A stretch of 8,163 nt of DNA from Bacillota bacterium (GTDB taxonomy: Bacteria > Bacillota > Desulfotomaculia > Desulfotomaculales > Desulfallaceae), in the NCBI GenBank assembly GCA_009781965.1, contig WQUS01000423.1, positions 1 to 8,163 on the forward strand, read 5' to 3'. The notes under the pieces are model-generated. The model saw only the letters and a program-made list of their open reading frames with translations, searched no databases and had not been told where the DNA came from. Shown piece by piece: positions 1 through 7,105 of this stretch. Positions within the stretch are counted from its first letter, which is position 1. Each line of letters opens with the position of its first letter. Both the position numbers and the translations under genes were made by a program.

Positions 1-57
1 CGTAAAGTTATTAACCGTGCGCTCATACTCTTCGAGAAATCGCTTACGGTTAATAAC
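1..57. repeat. 57-bp terminal direct repeat, left copy
   Basis: These 57 bases are identical, in the same orientation, to the last 57 bases of the window. The match begins and ends exactly at the window edges, which is typical of an assembly overlap on a circular molecule; 57 is odd, as k-mer sizes usually are. A circle would have a unit length of 8,106 bp. The alternative is a dispersed repeat in which both contig ends stop. The repeat contains most of a hairpin described separately. Confidence 0.95.
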
Positions 58-67
58 TTTACGGGCC
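1..67. repeat. Inner inverted repeat (hairpin), 18-bp arms in the window, 22-bp arms if the ends are joined
   Basis: Bases 1-18 (cgtaaagttattaaccgt) are the perfect reverse complement of bases 46-63, around a 27-base loop at 19-45. If the window ends are joined through the 57-bp overlap, the four preceding bases (8103-8106, ggcc) pair with 64-67 (ggcc), giving perfect 22-bp arms. There is no T-run after the right arm, so it does not look like an intrinsic terminator. A recombination, replication or protein-binding site, or a palindromic repetitive element, are all possible. Confidence 0.85.
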
Positions 68-168
68 TGGGCTACGGGTACTAACAAACAAAGGGTGTGA
101 CCAGTAACACACAATGGCCGGGCAAACCGGGCAAATTTATCGGCCTCTTTCGGCTTCATGCCGCCCAT
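1..168 (-). CDS. Possible small antisense protein, N-terminal part (63 aa if the ends are joined)
   Basis: I do not recognise this product. A reverse-strand frame opens at ATG 168-166 (a second ATG lies at 159-157) and runs without a stop to base 1, 56 codons. Joined to the other window end it continues for seven codons to TAA at 8085-8083, giving 63 aa. The peptide begins MGGMKPKEADKFARFARP and its second half is rich in K, R and E (RKRFLEEYER), like a soluble helix. It is divergent from jetA. No strong ribosome binding site precedes either ATG, and the whole palindromic element lies inside it, so the frame could be a by-product of the repeat. Its start overlaps the candidate jetA promoter. 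Confidence 0.3.
   Translation of the reverse strand, partial: MGGMKPKEADKFARFARPLCVTGHTLCLLVPVAQARKVINRKRFLEEYERTVNNFT
95..111. repeat. Outer inverted-repeat arm, right side (partner at 8065-8081)
   Basis: This 17-base segment (gtgtgaccagtaacaca) is the perfect reverse complement of 8065-8081. On a circle the two arms flank the inner hairpin, giving a nested, imperfectly palindromic element of 153 bp (8065-8106 plus 1-111). The spacers between outer and inner arms are 21 bases (8082-8102) and 27 bases (68-94) and share only patchy similarity. The arm itself is partly self-complementary (gtgtg at 95-99, cacac at 108-112). Confidence 0.75.
118..135. repeat. 9-bp tandem repeat (ccgggcaaa x2)
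   Basis: The 9-mer ccgggcaaa occurs twice head to tail at 118-126 and 127-135, about 80 bases before jetA and just upstream of the candidate promoter. It could be a small operator. On the reverse strand it encodes Phe-Ala-Arg twice within the possible small antisense ORF. Two copies are few, and chance is not excluded. Confidence 0.5.
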
Positions 169-176
169 GTTATACT
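168..176 (+). promoter_or_regulatory. Candidate extended -10 promoter for the jet operon
   Basis: TGT at 168-170 followed directly by TATACT at 171-176 fits an extended -10 element (TGn plus TATAAT with one mismatch). Transcription would begin near 183, leaving a leader of roughly 28 bases before the jetA ATG. The base-paired -35 position (about 148-153, tttcgg) is poor, which extended -10 promoters tolerate. No other convincing sigma-A site was seen between 64 and 210. This is a call by eye. Confidence 0.4.
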
Positions 177-210
177 TATAAAAATAACTGGCCGGGGAAC
201 TGATTTAAAA

Positions 211-1719
211 ATGAGCGCCACCCTGCTTAATGCTATTGTCGAAACAAGCTATTTAAACGCCCAGAACGTCGGCCGCTACCGCTGCATTATGCGTTATTTT
301 TACGAGCAGCACCAGCGGCTGCGCTACTGGCTGAAGCCCCGGGAGGTTTTCGACGGGGCCGTGGCTTTGGGTTTGCTGGAAGAAGATTACACTTTGGAAC
401 AGTGCCAGAAAGACTTAAACCAGCTGGTGGAGTGGCGGAACCTGGTGCCCCGCCACGACGGAGGCCGTTCGGCCACAGTAGAGGAATACCTGCGCAAAAA
501 ATTCCGTTACCAGATGACGCCTTACGCGGTGGAAATTGAGCGTCTGGTGGCGGGCCTGGAAAAAATTCGCGGTTACGGCGGTTCCCTGGAGCCATCCTTG
601 TTTGAAGAGATCGCCGCTAACCTGGACAAGCTGGAAAAATCAGCCGGCCAGTTTCCGCCCGGCGAGGCGGTCTCGCTATGGGAAAGGATCTACGCTGATT
701 TTACCAAGCTTACCGAAAACGCTTCCGATTATATCGCCAGCCTGCAGAGCACTAAAGTGGAAGAACTGATGCTGACCGAAGCCTTTTTAGCCTATAAGGA
801 TTCCGTCACCCAATATTTACAGGATTTCATTCAAGGATTGCAGCGCCACGCTTATAAAACAGAAGCGCTGCTAACTGACATAAACGAAGGCCTTGTCCAT
901 ACCTTCCTGGCCAATGTGCGGCGGGACCTGGCCGCCCGGCCCCAATTGGACGACCCGTTAACCCCAGCCGAACAACTGGACCGGCTGCGGCAGGAGTGGC
1001 AAAGCATGGTGCGCTGGTTTGCCGGTTATGAAAACGAGCCCAGCGACGTGTATTTTCTGGAGCAAACAACTAAAGACACCATCGCCCGGATTGTGCGCAG
1101 CGCCCTGCGGATTCAGGAAAAGCACCGGCTGGGCGTCAGCCGCCGGCGGGAGCTGGATTACCTGGGTAAGTGGTTTTTCTCTCTGGCGGATATTGACGAT
1201 TCCCACCGGTTGGCGGCCCAGGTATTCGGCCTCTACCGCTGCCGCCACTTCCAGGGGTTGGACGATAAGGACACCGATAACCCGGACATTTCCATGTGGC
1301 AAGCCGGTCCCAACATCAGAGCATTGCGTTCCCGCAGCAGAAAACGCCTCCGGGACGGCGGCGCCGGCGCCATTAAAAACCAGAGCGAACGCCAGCAGCG
1401 GGCCAAAGAGGATTTTTTACTGGCCCGGCGGGAAGAAAGTTTGCTGCTGCAGGAATACTTGGCCCGGCAAGCAGTCCGGATTGCCGATTTAGACCGGGTA
1501 TCCCCCCGGGAGCGCTATTACCTGCTCTACTGGATTGGCCGCTGCCTGGCTAATAAATCCCGGCGCATCTTAACCCCCGAAGGCATCGGCATCACCCTGA
1601 CCCTGCCGGCCGGACCGGCCAGGGCCAGATTGGAGTGCGACGACGGGGAACTGGATATGCCCAACTATTTATTACAATTCAGCGCCGGAACGGGAGTACA
1701 TCATGAGCAAAACATCTGA
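211..1719 (+). CDS. jetA: Wadjet JetA-type subunit, kleisin-like (TIGR02677 / DUF2397 family), 502 aa
   Basis: This is the MukF/kleisin-like subunit, which in Wadjet and MukBEF-type complexes bridges the SMC ATPase heads and carries the KITE subunit. Residues about 19-115 look like the family's N-terminal winged-helix region (VGRYRCIMRYFYEQHQRLRYW, then EWRNLVPRHD and TVEEYLRKKFRYQMT). The middle is helical (about 115-310). The C-terminal half has family-like segments: YLGKWFFSLADIDDSHRLA around 318-335, SMWQAGPNIRAL from 361, and the tail DGELDMPNYLLQF from 478. I chose ATG 211 because homology begins there; the frame stays open back to GTG 97, but that part lies in the repeat and looks unrelated. 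A weak GGGG at 194-197 is the only Shine-Dalgarno candidate. Length is close to the usual ~500 aa. It is first in a tight operon and overlaps jetB by 17 bases. The family assignment is from remembered motifs, not a search. Confidence 0.87.
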   Translation: MSATLLNAIVETSYLNAQNVGRYRCIMRYFYEQHQRLRYWLKPREVFDGAVALGLLEEDYTLEQCQKDLNQLVEWRNLVPRHDGGRSATVEEYLRKKFRYQMTPYAVEIERLVAGLEKIRGYGGSLEPSLFEEIAANLDKLEKSAGQFPPGEAVSLWERIYADFTKLTENASDYIASLQSTKVEELMLTEAFLAYKDSVTQYLQDFIQGLQRHAYKTEALLTDINEGLVHTFLANVRRDLAARPQLDDPLTPAEQLDRLRQEWQSMVRWFAGYENEPSDVYFLEQTTKDTIARIVRSALRIQEKHRLGVSRRRELDYLGKWFFSLADIDDSHRLAAQVFGLYRCRHFQGLDDKDTDNPDISMWQAGPNIRALRSRSRKRLRDGGAGAIKNQSERQQRAKEDFLLARREESLLLQEYLARQAVRIADLDRVSPRERYYLLYWIGRCLANKSRRILTPEGIGITLTLPAGPARARLECDDGELDMPNYLLQFSAGTGVHHEQNI

Positions 1720-2899
1720 TGAGAATATCAAGGAAAACCGTAAAAGGTGCATCCAGGCCCTGCTTAACCGCAACTGGATCACCAAACAGGATGATCCGGA
1801 ACTTTTCGGTTCCATCAGGGCCCAGTATCAGGAATTGCGGGACTGGTTCGGCGAATACTGCGGTTTTGCCCTGTTGCTGAACCGGCAGTTCGCCAAACTG
1901 GAAAAAGTACCGGGGCAGGCCCGGACTTGGATGGGGTTTGAAAATTTCTCCGAGCCGCGGGATTACGCCCTGTTTACCTATTGCCTGTGGTACCTGGAAG
2001 GCAAAAACGAAATGGATCAGTTCCTGCTCACCGACATGGTGGAAGAAATTCGGGAATACCTGGCCGCCCAGGATGTTTTTCTGGATTGGACTATTTATAC
2101 CCACCGGCTATCCATGGCCCGGGCTCTCAAGCAGCTTAAAGCTTTGGGCGCCCTGACGGCCGTAGACGGCGACGAATCCGACTGGGCCAGAATAGGACAT
2201 GAACACAATGTGCTTTACGAGTCTTCTCAACTGGCCCGTTATGTGCTGCGCCGTTTTCCCATGGATCTGACCAGCTACGGTTCCCTGGCCGCCTTTGAGG
2301 AAGGCGCTTATCCCGATACCGCCGACGGCCAGCTGAAAAAACGCCGGCACCAGGTGTACCGGCGCTTGCTCCAGGAGCCGGTGGTATATGACTGGCAGTG
2401 GACAGAAGGGGAACTTCATTACCTGCGTAACCAGCGCCATACTATTCTGGAAAACCTGGCCCATTATGCCGGTCTGGAAGGGCAACGCTACCGGGAGGGG
2501 CTACTTTTTTATTATCCCGAGGCCTCCGGCGAGATGTACCTCTTCCCCACCGGCCGCGGGGTTTCGGATCTGGTCCTGCTGTTGGCCGGAGAATTGCGGC
2601 GTCTGCACGCCCGGGACGCCGGCGGCCTCCAGATCGAGGCAGACGGACGGATCAGGCTGACCATGGCGGAATTGGAAGGACTGTTGTTGAGATTGCAGGA
2701 AAAACACAAACTGTTGTGGAGTATGCAGCACCGGCAGGCCCGCAGCAGCGAGCTGGCCGGGGAAGTGCTGGCCCATTTGGCAGAATGGGAACTGGCCGGC
2801 CAGGACGGGAACGGCCGGGCCGGGGACGGGCAGATCTGGCTTAACCCAGCCCTGGGCCGTTGGAACGGCGACTATGATGTTTATGGCGGGGATGAATAA
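1703..2899 (+). CDS. jetB: Wadjet JetB-type subunit, KITE/MukE-like (TIGR02678 / DUF2398 family), 398 aa
   Basis: This is the small winged-helix accessory subunit, comparable to MukE, that binds the kleisin and DNA near the SMC heads. Family-like features are an N-terminal helical segment with ELRDWFGEYCGFALLLNRQ, the LEKVP motif at 66-70, a charged middle with the RHQVYRRLLQEPVVY and LRNQRHTILENL segments, and FPTGRGVSDLVLLLAGEL from 281. The C-terminus (about 355-398) is Gly/Asp-rich and probably flexible. ATG 1703 is preceded by GGGAG at 1692-1696 with a 6-base spacing. The start lies inside the end of jetA, and the stop forms TAATG with the jetC start, so the three genes are probably translationally coupled and made in fixed proportions. 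Length fits the roughly 370-400 aa I recall for the family. Confidence 0.85.
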   Translation: MSKTSDENIKENRKRCIQALLNRNWITKQDDPELFGSIRAQYQELRDWFGEYCGFALLLNRQFAKLEKVPGQARTWMGFENFSEPRDYALFTYCLWYLEGKNEMDQFLLTDMVEEIREYLAAQDVFLDWTIYTHRLSMARALKQLKALGALTAVDGDESDWARIGHEHNVLYESSQLARYVLRRFPMDLTSYGSLAAFEEGAYPDTADGQLKKRRHQVYRRLLQEPVVYDWQWTEGELHYLRNQRHTILENLAHYAGLEGQRYREGLLFYYPEASGEMYLFPTGRGVSDLVLLLAGELRRLHARDAGGLQIEADGRIRLTMAELEGLLLRLQEKHKLLWSMQHRQARSSELAGEVLAHLAEWELAGQDGNGRAGDGQIWLNPALGRWNGDYDVYGGDE

Positions 2900-5800
2900 T
2901 GACGGAAATGGCCAACCGCTGGCGGATGAACCGGGCGGGCATTATTAACTTCTGGTATTATGACGAGGCCGACTTTTACCTGGCGGAAGGCCGGCTGATT
3001 TTGCGGGGCGCCAACGGTTCCGGTAAATCAGTAACCATGCAGAGTTTTCTGCCTCTGGTGCTGGACGGGGACAAGCGCCCCTGGCGGCTGGATCCTTTCG
3101 GCTCCAAAGACCGGCGGATAGATTATTACCTGTTACTGGAATCGGACAGCGGTCATACCGATCGCACCGGCTATTTGTATCTGGAATTTTACCATCCGGA
3201 GCAAAATCGTTACCTGACCATCGGCATCGGCTTGCGCGCCAGGCGCAACAATCCCAACCTGGGCTTCTGGGGTTTTGTGCTCACCGATAACCGCCGGGTA
3301 GGCCGGGATATTTGGCTGTACGAAAAAGACTACAGCTCCGGCCGGGAGACAAAGATTCCCCTCAGCCGCGCCCAATTGGAGGAAGTTGTGGGCAGCGGCG
3401 GCCATGTGACGACCGAACAGGGCGAATATCGACGGTTGGTCAATCGGTTTCTGTTCGGTTACGAAAAGATTACCTCTTTCCAGGAGCTGCTGGATCTGCT
3501 CATTCAACTGCGCAGTCCCAAGCTGTCCAAGGATTTCAAACCTTCCACCATCTATGAAATCCTGACCGGGGCCCTGCCCGCTCTGCAGGAAGAAGAGCTG
3601 CGGCCCCTGTCCGAAGTGCTGGAAGACATGGATCAAATCAATGACCGGCTCAATGAACTGGCGGTGCATCTGCTGGAAGTCCAGCGGCTGCACCGGGCCT
3701 ATAATAGATATAACGAGTACCTCCTTTACCATGAGTCCCGCTCCCTGCTGCAGCAAAAAAAGCAGCGGGACGACCGGAATCGCGAGAGCAGCGCCTGCCG
3801 GGAAAAAACCGACGGTTTGGCCGCAACGCTGACCGCTCAAACCGATGCCCGGACAGCATCCGGCGCCGAACTGGAACAGGCGCAAACCGAATACCAAACC
3901 TTGATTACCAGCGAAGCGGTGGAAAAAAGAGCCGAACTCAACCGCCTGCGGGCAGAACAGGAAGAAGTAAACCGCAACCTGACCGGCTGCGCCGGCCGCC
4001 TGCAAATGTGGCAGGGCAAGCAAGACCGGGCCCGCCGGGAACAGGCTGACTTAACCGCCCAGCGGGAAACCCTGGCCGCCCGCCAAAATGACGGATTGGC
4101 TGACTTGGAGGCATTTGCCCGGGACGTGGACTTTGGCTACCATGATATCTACCAGCGGCGCTGGACCCAGGATGTGCCGGAGGATCAATCCCTGTGGCCG
4201 GCCTGGGAGCGCGACGTGCGGGAGCACCAGGTAAAAATCAGCCAGGCCGTCAAGCTGGCCCGGGAAGAAAGCCAGTTAAAAACCCGCCGCATACAGGCTG
4301 AAAAAGAAGCCGGCCAAGCCAGGGAAAAAAGAACCTGGGCTGAAGACCGGACTAGACAGGCAGAAACACAATTGGAACAGGTCCGCCGGGAACAGGAAGA
4401 CAAAATCTTTCACTGGCGCCGGCAGTTGTCCTGCCTGACCCTGCCGGAGGAGTCCCTGCATCTGGTTATGCAGGCCCTGGCCCTGTTCCCCGACCAACCT
4501 TATGAAAGTGTCCGCCGGCCGGTGGTGCAAGCCTACGAGGCGGCCAAGGAAGCGATCACGGAAGAGCGGCTGGCCTGGCAAAATAAATGGCAGCGGCACG
4601 AGGCGGAAAAAGAGCGGCTGACCGCCGAGTGGCAACAATGGAAGGAACTCCGGGAACCGGAGCCTCCCCGCAGTACCGCCCGGGAGCAGTCCCGGGGCCG
4701 ACGTATGGAAACAGGCGCGCCCCTGTATGCTCTGTGCGAATTTAAACCGGAACTGACCGAGGAGAAAAAAGCCGCCTTGGAATCGACATTGCAACAAGCC
4801 GGGCTGCTGGACGCCTGGATCGCGCCGGCCGGACTCGGCATGCTGGGGGCCGATGAGGAAGAAATCTGGCTCAAACCGGCGCCCCAATTGCTGCGGGCCA
4901 CCCTGGCTGATTACCTGACCCCCACTCCGCCGGAAAACAGCGGCCTGACGGCGGAAATGGTGGACAATATCCTGCGCACCGTCTGCCTGGGCGGAGGCGC
5001 CGAGCTGCCGGACGAAGACAGTCAAACCGATACCGCCATGCTCACCGGGCAAGGCTATTTCCGTCTGGGTCCTTTGTGCGGCAAAGCGGCTCTTAAAGAG
5101 CGGGCCGAATTTATCGGCAAGGAAACCAGGCAGCGCACCAGGCTGGCGGAAATATCCAGGCTGGAAGAATTGATCGCGGCCGAGGCACAGGCCATGGCTG
5201 ACTGCCGGGAACAAATGGACAGTCTGCAGGCAACCGCCGCTAAGTTGGAGCAGGACCTGAAAAACTTTCCCGGCGGCGAGCCGCTGCAGCAAGCTGTCCA
5301 GGACCTGGAAATGGCCCGGCTCCGTCTGGAAAACGCTTTAGAGGAAGAACAGCACAAAAACAACCAGCTGCGCGAGCTGATCAAAGAGTTGCAGGAAGCC
5401 GCCGCCCGCCTGCACGAACATATGACCGGCTGGAACCTTCCCCGCACGGAAAGCGCCCTGGAGCTGGCCGGGGAACAAATGAGCGTCTACCGCGACCGTT
5501 TGGGAGAGCTTAAGTCCGCCTGGACGGAATACAAAAGTACCCTGACCGCGCTAAACAGAGCGGCAAAAGATTTAACGGAAGCCGAAGAAAACACAGTTCT
5601 GGAAGAAACGGAACTGACCGGGCTTCGGGAGTACTTGGTGTCCGTCAGGTTTGAAATAGCAGTTTACGAGGGACTGCTGGATGAAGTGGGCATTGGCGAT
5701 ATTGACCGCCGCCTGCACGAACTGGAGCAGCGGCAAAAAGAGCTGGACAAGCTGCTTAAAGAACTTGACCGGGAAATCACCCAAATAAAAATTGACCTGG

Positions 5801-7062
5801 CCCTGGCCCAAAAGGACGCCGACGAGGCCCGGCGGCAGCTGGAGCAGGCTCAAGCCGATCTGGAGCGGCAAACCGCCCTTTGGCTGGCCGAATGGAACCG
5901 CCGGCTGCTGGCGGAATGGGCGGAAACAGTCTTCGATCCGGCGGACAGCCAGGCTGTTTCCCGGACGGTTGTCACGGTCGACCAGCGCTACCGGGAGCGC
6001 TACGCCGGCAAAACCAGCGAAGAGCTGTCCAACCAGCTGTACGACGTTTTTCACAACACCCGCCAGGCGCTGCACGATTACGCCCCGGAAACAATGATGG
6101 AAGAAGGAACCAAACGCCTGCTGGTACTGTTCACCCGGGATAAACAAAACCCGGCGCCGCCTCATTTGTTGGTGCAGGAATTAACCGGGCTGGCGGAAGA
6201 GCAAAAACACCTGCTCAGTGAAAAGGACCGGGAACTGTACGAACAGATTATCCTGCACAGTGTGGGTAAGGCCATCCGCGACAGAATCTACCGGGCCGAA
6301 AAGTGGGTGCAGCAGATGAACGGCTTAATGCAGCAGCGGGAAACTTCCAGCGGCCTGCGCCTGCATCTGAAGTGGGAACCCCGGGCGGCGGCCAATGAAA
6401 AGGAACTGGACACCGAACAGCTGGTGCGGCTGCTGAAAACCGACCCCCGGCAGCTGCGGGACGAGCATATTGAGCAGATGATCGAACACTTCCGCTCCCG
6501 CATCTCCCGGGCCAAGCTGGAGGCCGATCAGCAGGACACCCTGCGTCAGTGGATTTTCCGCCTGCTGGATTACCGCCAATGGTTCCGGTTCACCTTGTAT
6601 TATGAAAAAGGCGGCCAGCCGCGCCGGGAAATGACGGACGCCCGGTTTAACGTGCTCAGCGGCGGCGAAAAAGCGCTGTCCATGTATATTCCCCTTTTCG
6701 CGGCGGCCAACTCCCGCTATAACGAATCCCGGCCAGAAGCCCCCCGGATTATCTGTCTGGACGAGGCTTTTGCCGGGGTGGACGAGGAAAACATGCGGGA
6801 CATGTTTGAGTTGTTGACTCACCTTGGTTTTGATTACATGATGACCAGCCAGCTCCTGTGGGGCTGTTACGATACGGTGCCGCAGCTTTCAATTTACGAG
6901 GTTTACCGGCCTTTTGACGTTGATTATGTGACCCTGATCCGTTACCACTGGAACGGCGCCAGGCGGATGCTGGTGGACGAAACATTGGAACCGAGGCTGA
7001 AACCGGACGGAGAACCGGCGCCGGAGGAAACAAAGGCAGTCGGGCCCCAACTGATTTCCTGA
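2899..7062 (+). CDS. jetC: Wadjet JetC-type SMC ATPase (TIGR02680 family), 1387 aa
   Basis: This is the SMC/MukB-like motor, expected to dimerise and extrude DNA loops using ATP. The N-terminal head has RWRMNRAGIINFWYYDE followed by Walker A GANGSGKS at 37-44, then the family motif LPLVLDGDKRPWRLDPFG. Long Glu/Gln/Arg-rich coiled coils run from about 250 to 600 and 745 to 1050. Between them, about 600-745, is a globular hinge-like insert (APLYALCEF, GLLDAWIAP, GYFRLGPLCGKA). The C-terminal head has the ABC signature LSGGEKA at 1253-1259, Walker B IICLDEAF at 1284-1291 with catalytic Glu1289, and a D-loop at 1292-1295. The usual H-loop histidine is replaced by a TSQ segment (1316-1318), as I recall for this family (TSE/TSQ). 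All ATPase motifs are present, so the protein is probably active. The start overlaps the jetB stop (TAATG) and has GGGG at 2888-2891. Its length matches the ~1350 aa family size. Long reverse-strand open frames beneath it are composition shadows. Confidence 0.92.
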   Translation: MTEMANRWRMNRAGIINFWYYDEADFYLAEGRLILRGANGSGKSVTMQSFLPLVLDGDKRPWRLDPFGSKDRRIDYYLLLESDSGHTDRTGYLYLEFYHPEQNRYLTIGIGLRARRNNPNLGFWGFVLTDNRRVGRDIWLYEKDYSSGRETKIPLSRAQLEEVVGSGGHVTTEQGEYRRLVNRFLFGYEKITSFQELLDLLIQLRSPKLSKDFKPSTIYEILTGALPALQEEELRPLSEVLEDMDQINDRLNELAVHLLEVQRLHRAYNRYNEYLLYHESRSLLQQKKQRDDRNRESSACREKTDGLAATLTAQTDARTASGAELEQAQTEYQTLITSEAVEKRAELNRLRAEQEEVNRNLTGCAGRLQMWQGKQDRARREQADLTAQRETLAARQNDGLADLEAFARDVDFGYHDIYQRRWTQDVPEDQSLWPAWERDVREHQVKISQAVKLAREESQLKTRRIQAEKEAGQAREKRTWAEDRTRQAETQLEQVRREQEDKIFHWRRQLSCLTLPEESLHLVMQALALFPDQPYESVRRPVVQAYEAAKEAITEERLAWQNKWQRHEAEKERLTAEWQQWKELREPEPPRSTAREQSRGRRMETGAPLYALCEFKPELTEEKKAALESTLQQAGLLDAWIAPAGLGMLGADEEEIWLKPAPQLLRATLADYLTPTPPENSGLTAEMVDNILRTVCLGGGAELPDEDSQTDTAMLTGQGYFRLGPLCGKAALKERAEFIGKETRQRTRLAEISRLEELIAAEAQAMADCREQMDSLQATAAKLEQDLKNFPGGEPLQQAVQDLEMARLRLENALEEEQHKNNQLRELIKELQEAAARLHEHMTGWNLPRTESALELAGEQMSVYRDRLGELKSAWTEYKSTLTALNRAAKDLTEAEENTVLEETELTGLREYLVSVRFEIAVYEGLLDEVGIGDIDRRLHELEQRQKELDKLLKELDREITQIKIDLALAQKDADEARRQLEQAQADLERQTALWLAEWNRRLLAEWAETVFDPADSQAVSRTVVTVDQRYRERYAGKTSEELSNQLYDVFHNTRQALHDYAPETMMEEGTKRLLVLFTRDKQNPAPPHLLVQELTGLAEEQKHLLSEKDRELYEQIILHSVGKAIRDRIYRAEKWVQQMNGLMQQRETSSGLRLHLKWEPRAAANEKELDTEQLVRLLKTDPRQLRDEHIEQMIEHFRSRISRAKLEADQQDTLRQWIFRLLDYRQWFRFTLYYEKGGQPRREMTDARFNVLSGGEKALSMYIPLFAAANSRYNESRPEAPRIICLDEAFAGVDEENMRDMFELLTHLGFDYMMTSQLLWGCYDTVPQLSIYEVYRPFDVDYVTLIRYHWNGARRMLVDETLEPRLKPDGEPAPEETKAVGPQLIS

Positions 7063-7105
7063 ACCAATAAGAAACCAAAGAGAAGAGCGGGGGCTGGGAA
7101 CAACA

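Noticed and set aside
1..67. Protelomerase (hairpin telomere) site
   Set aside because: Such sites are close to perfect palindromes through the centre. Here the central 27 bases are not palindromic and no protelomerase gene is present.
1..67. Intrinsic transcription terminator
   Set aside because: The stem is long, but the loop is 27 bases and there is no T-run after either arm in either direction.
1..111. Integron attC site
   Set aside because: The nested inverted repeats suggest one, but I could not place the RYYYAAC and GTTRRRY core sites at the ends of the structure, and there is no integrase.
97..210. GTG start at 97 extending JetA by 38 residues
   Set aside because: The extra residues overlap the inverted-repeat element and candidate promoter and do not look like the family's N-terminus, which begins just after ATG 211.
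3133..4023. Long reverse-strand open frame of 296 codons beneath jetC
   Set aside because: It lies entirely under a strongly supported SMC gene. Its product is a Gln/Gly/Phe-rich run without recognisable motifs, as expected from the antisense of GC-rich coding sequence.
4276..5292. Long reverse-strand open frame of 338 codons beneath jetC
   Set aside because: Same reason: antisense shadow of the coiled-coil and hinge region, with repetitive Gln/Gly/Phe/Leu composition.
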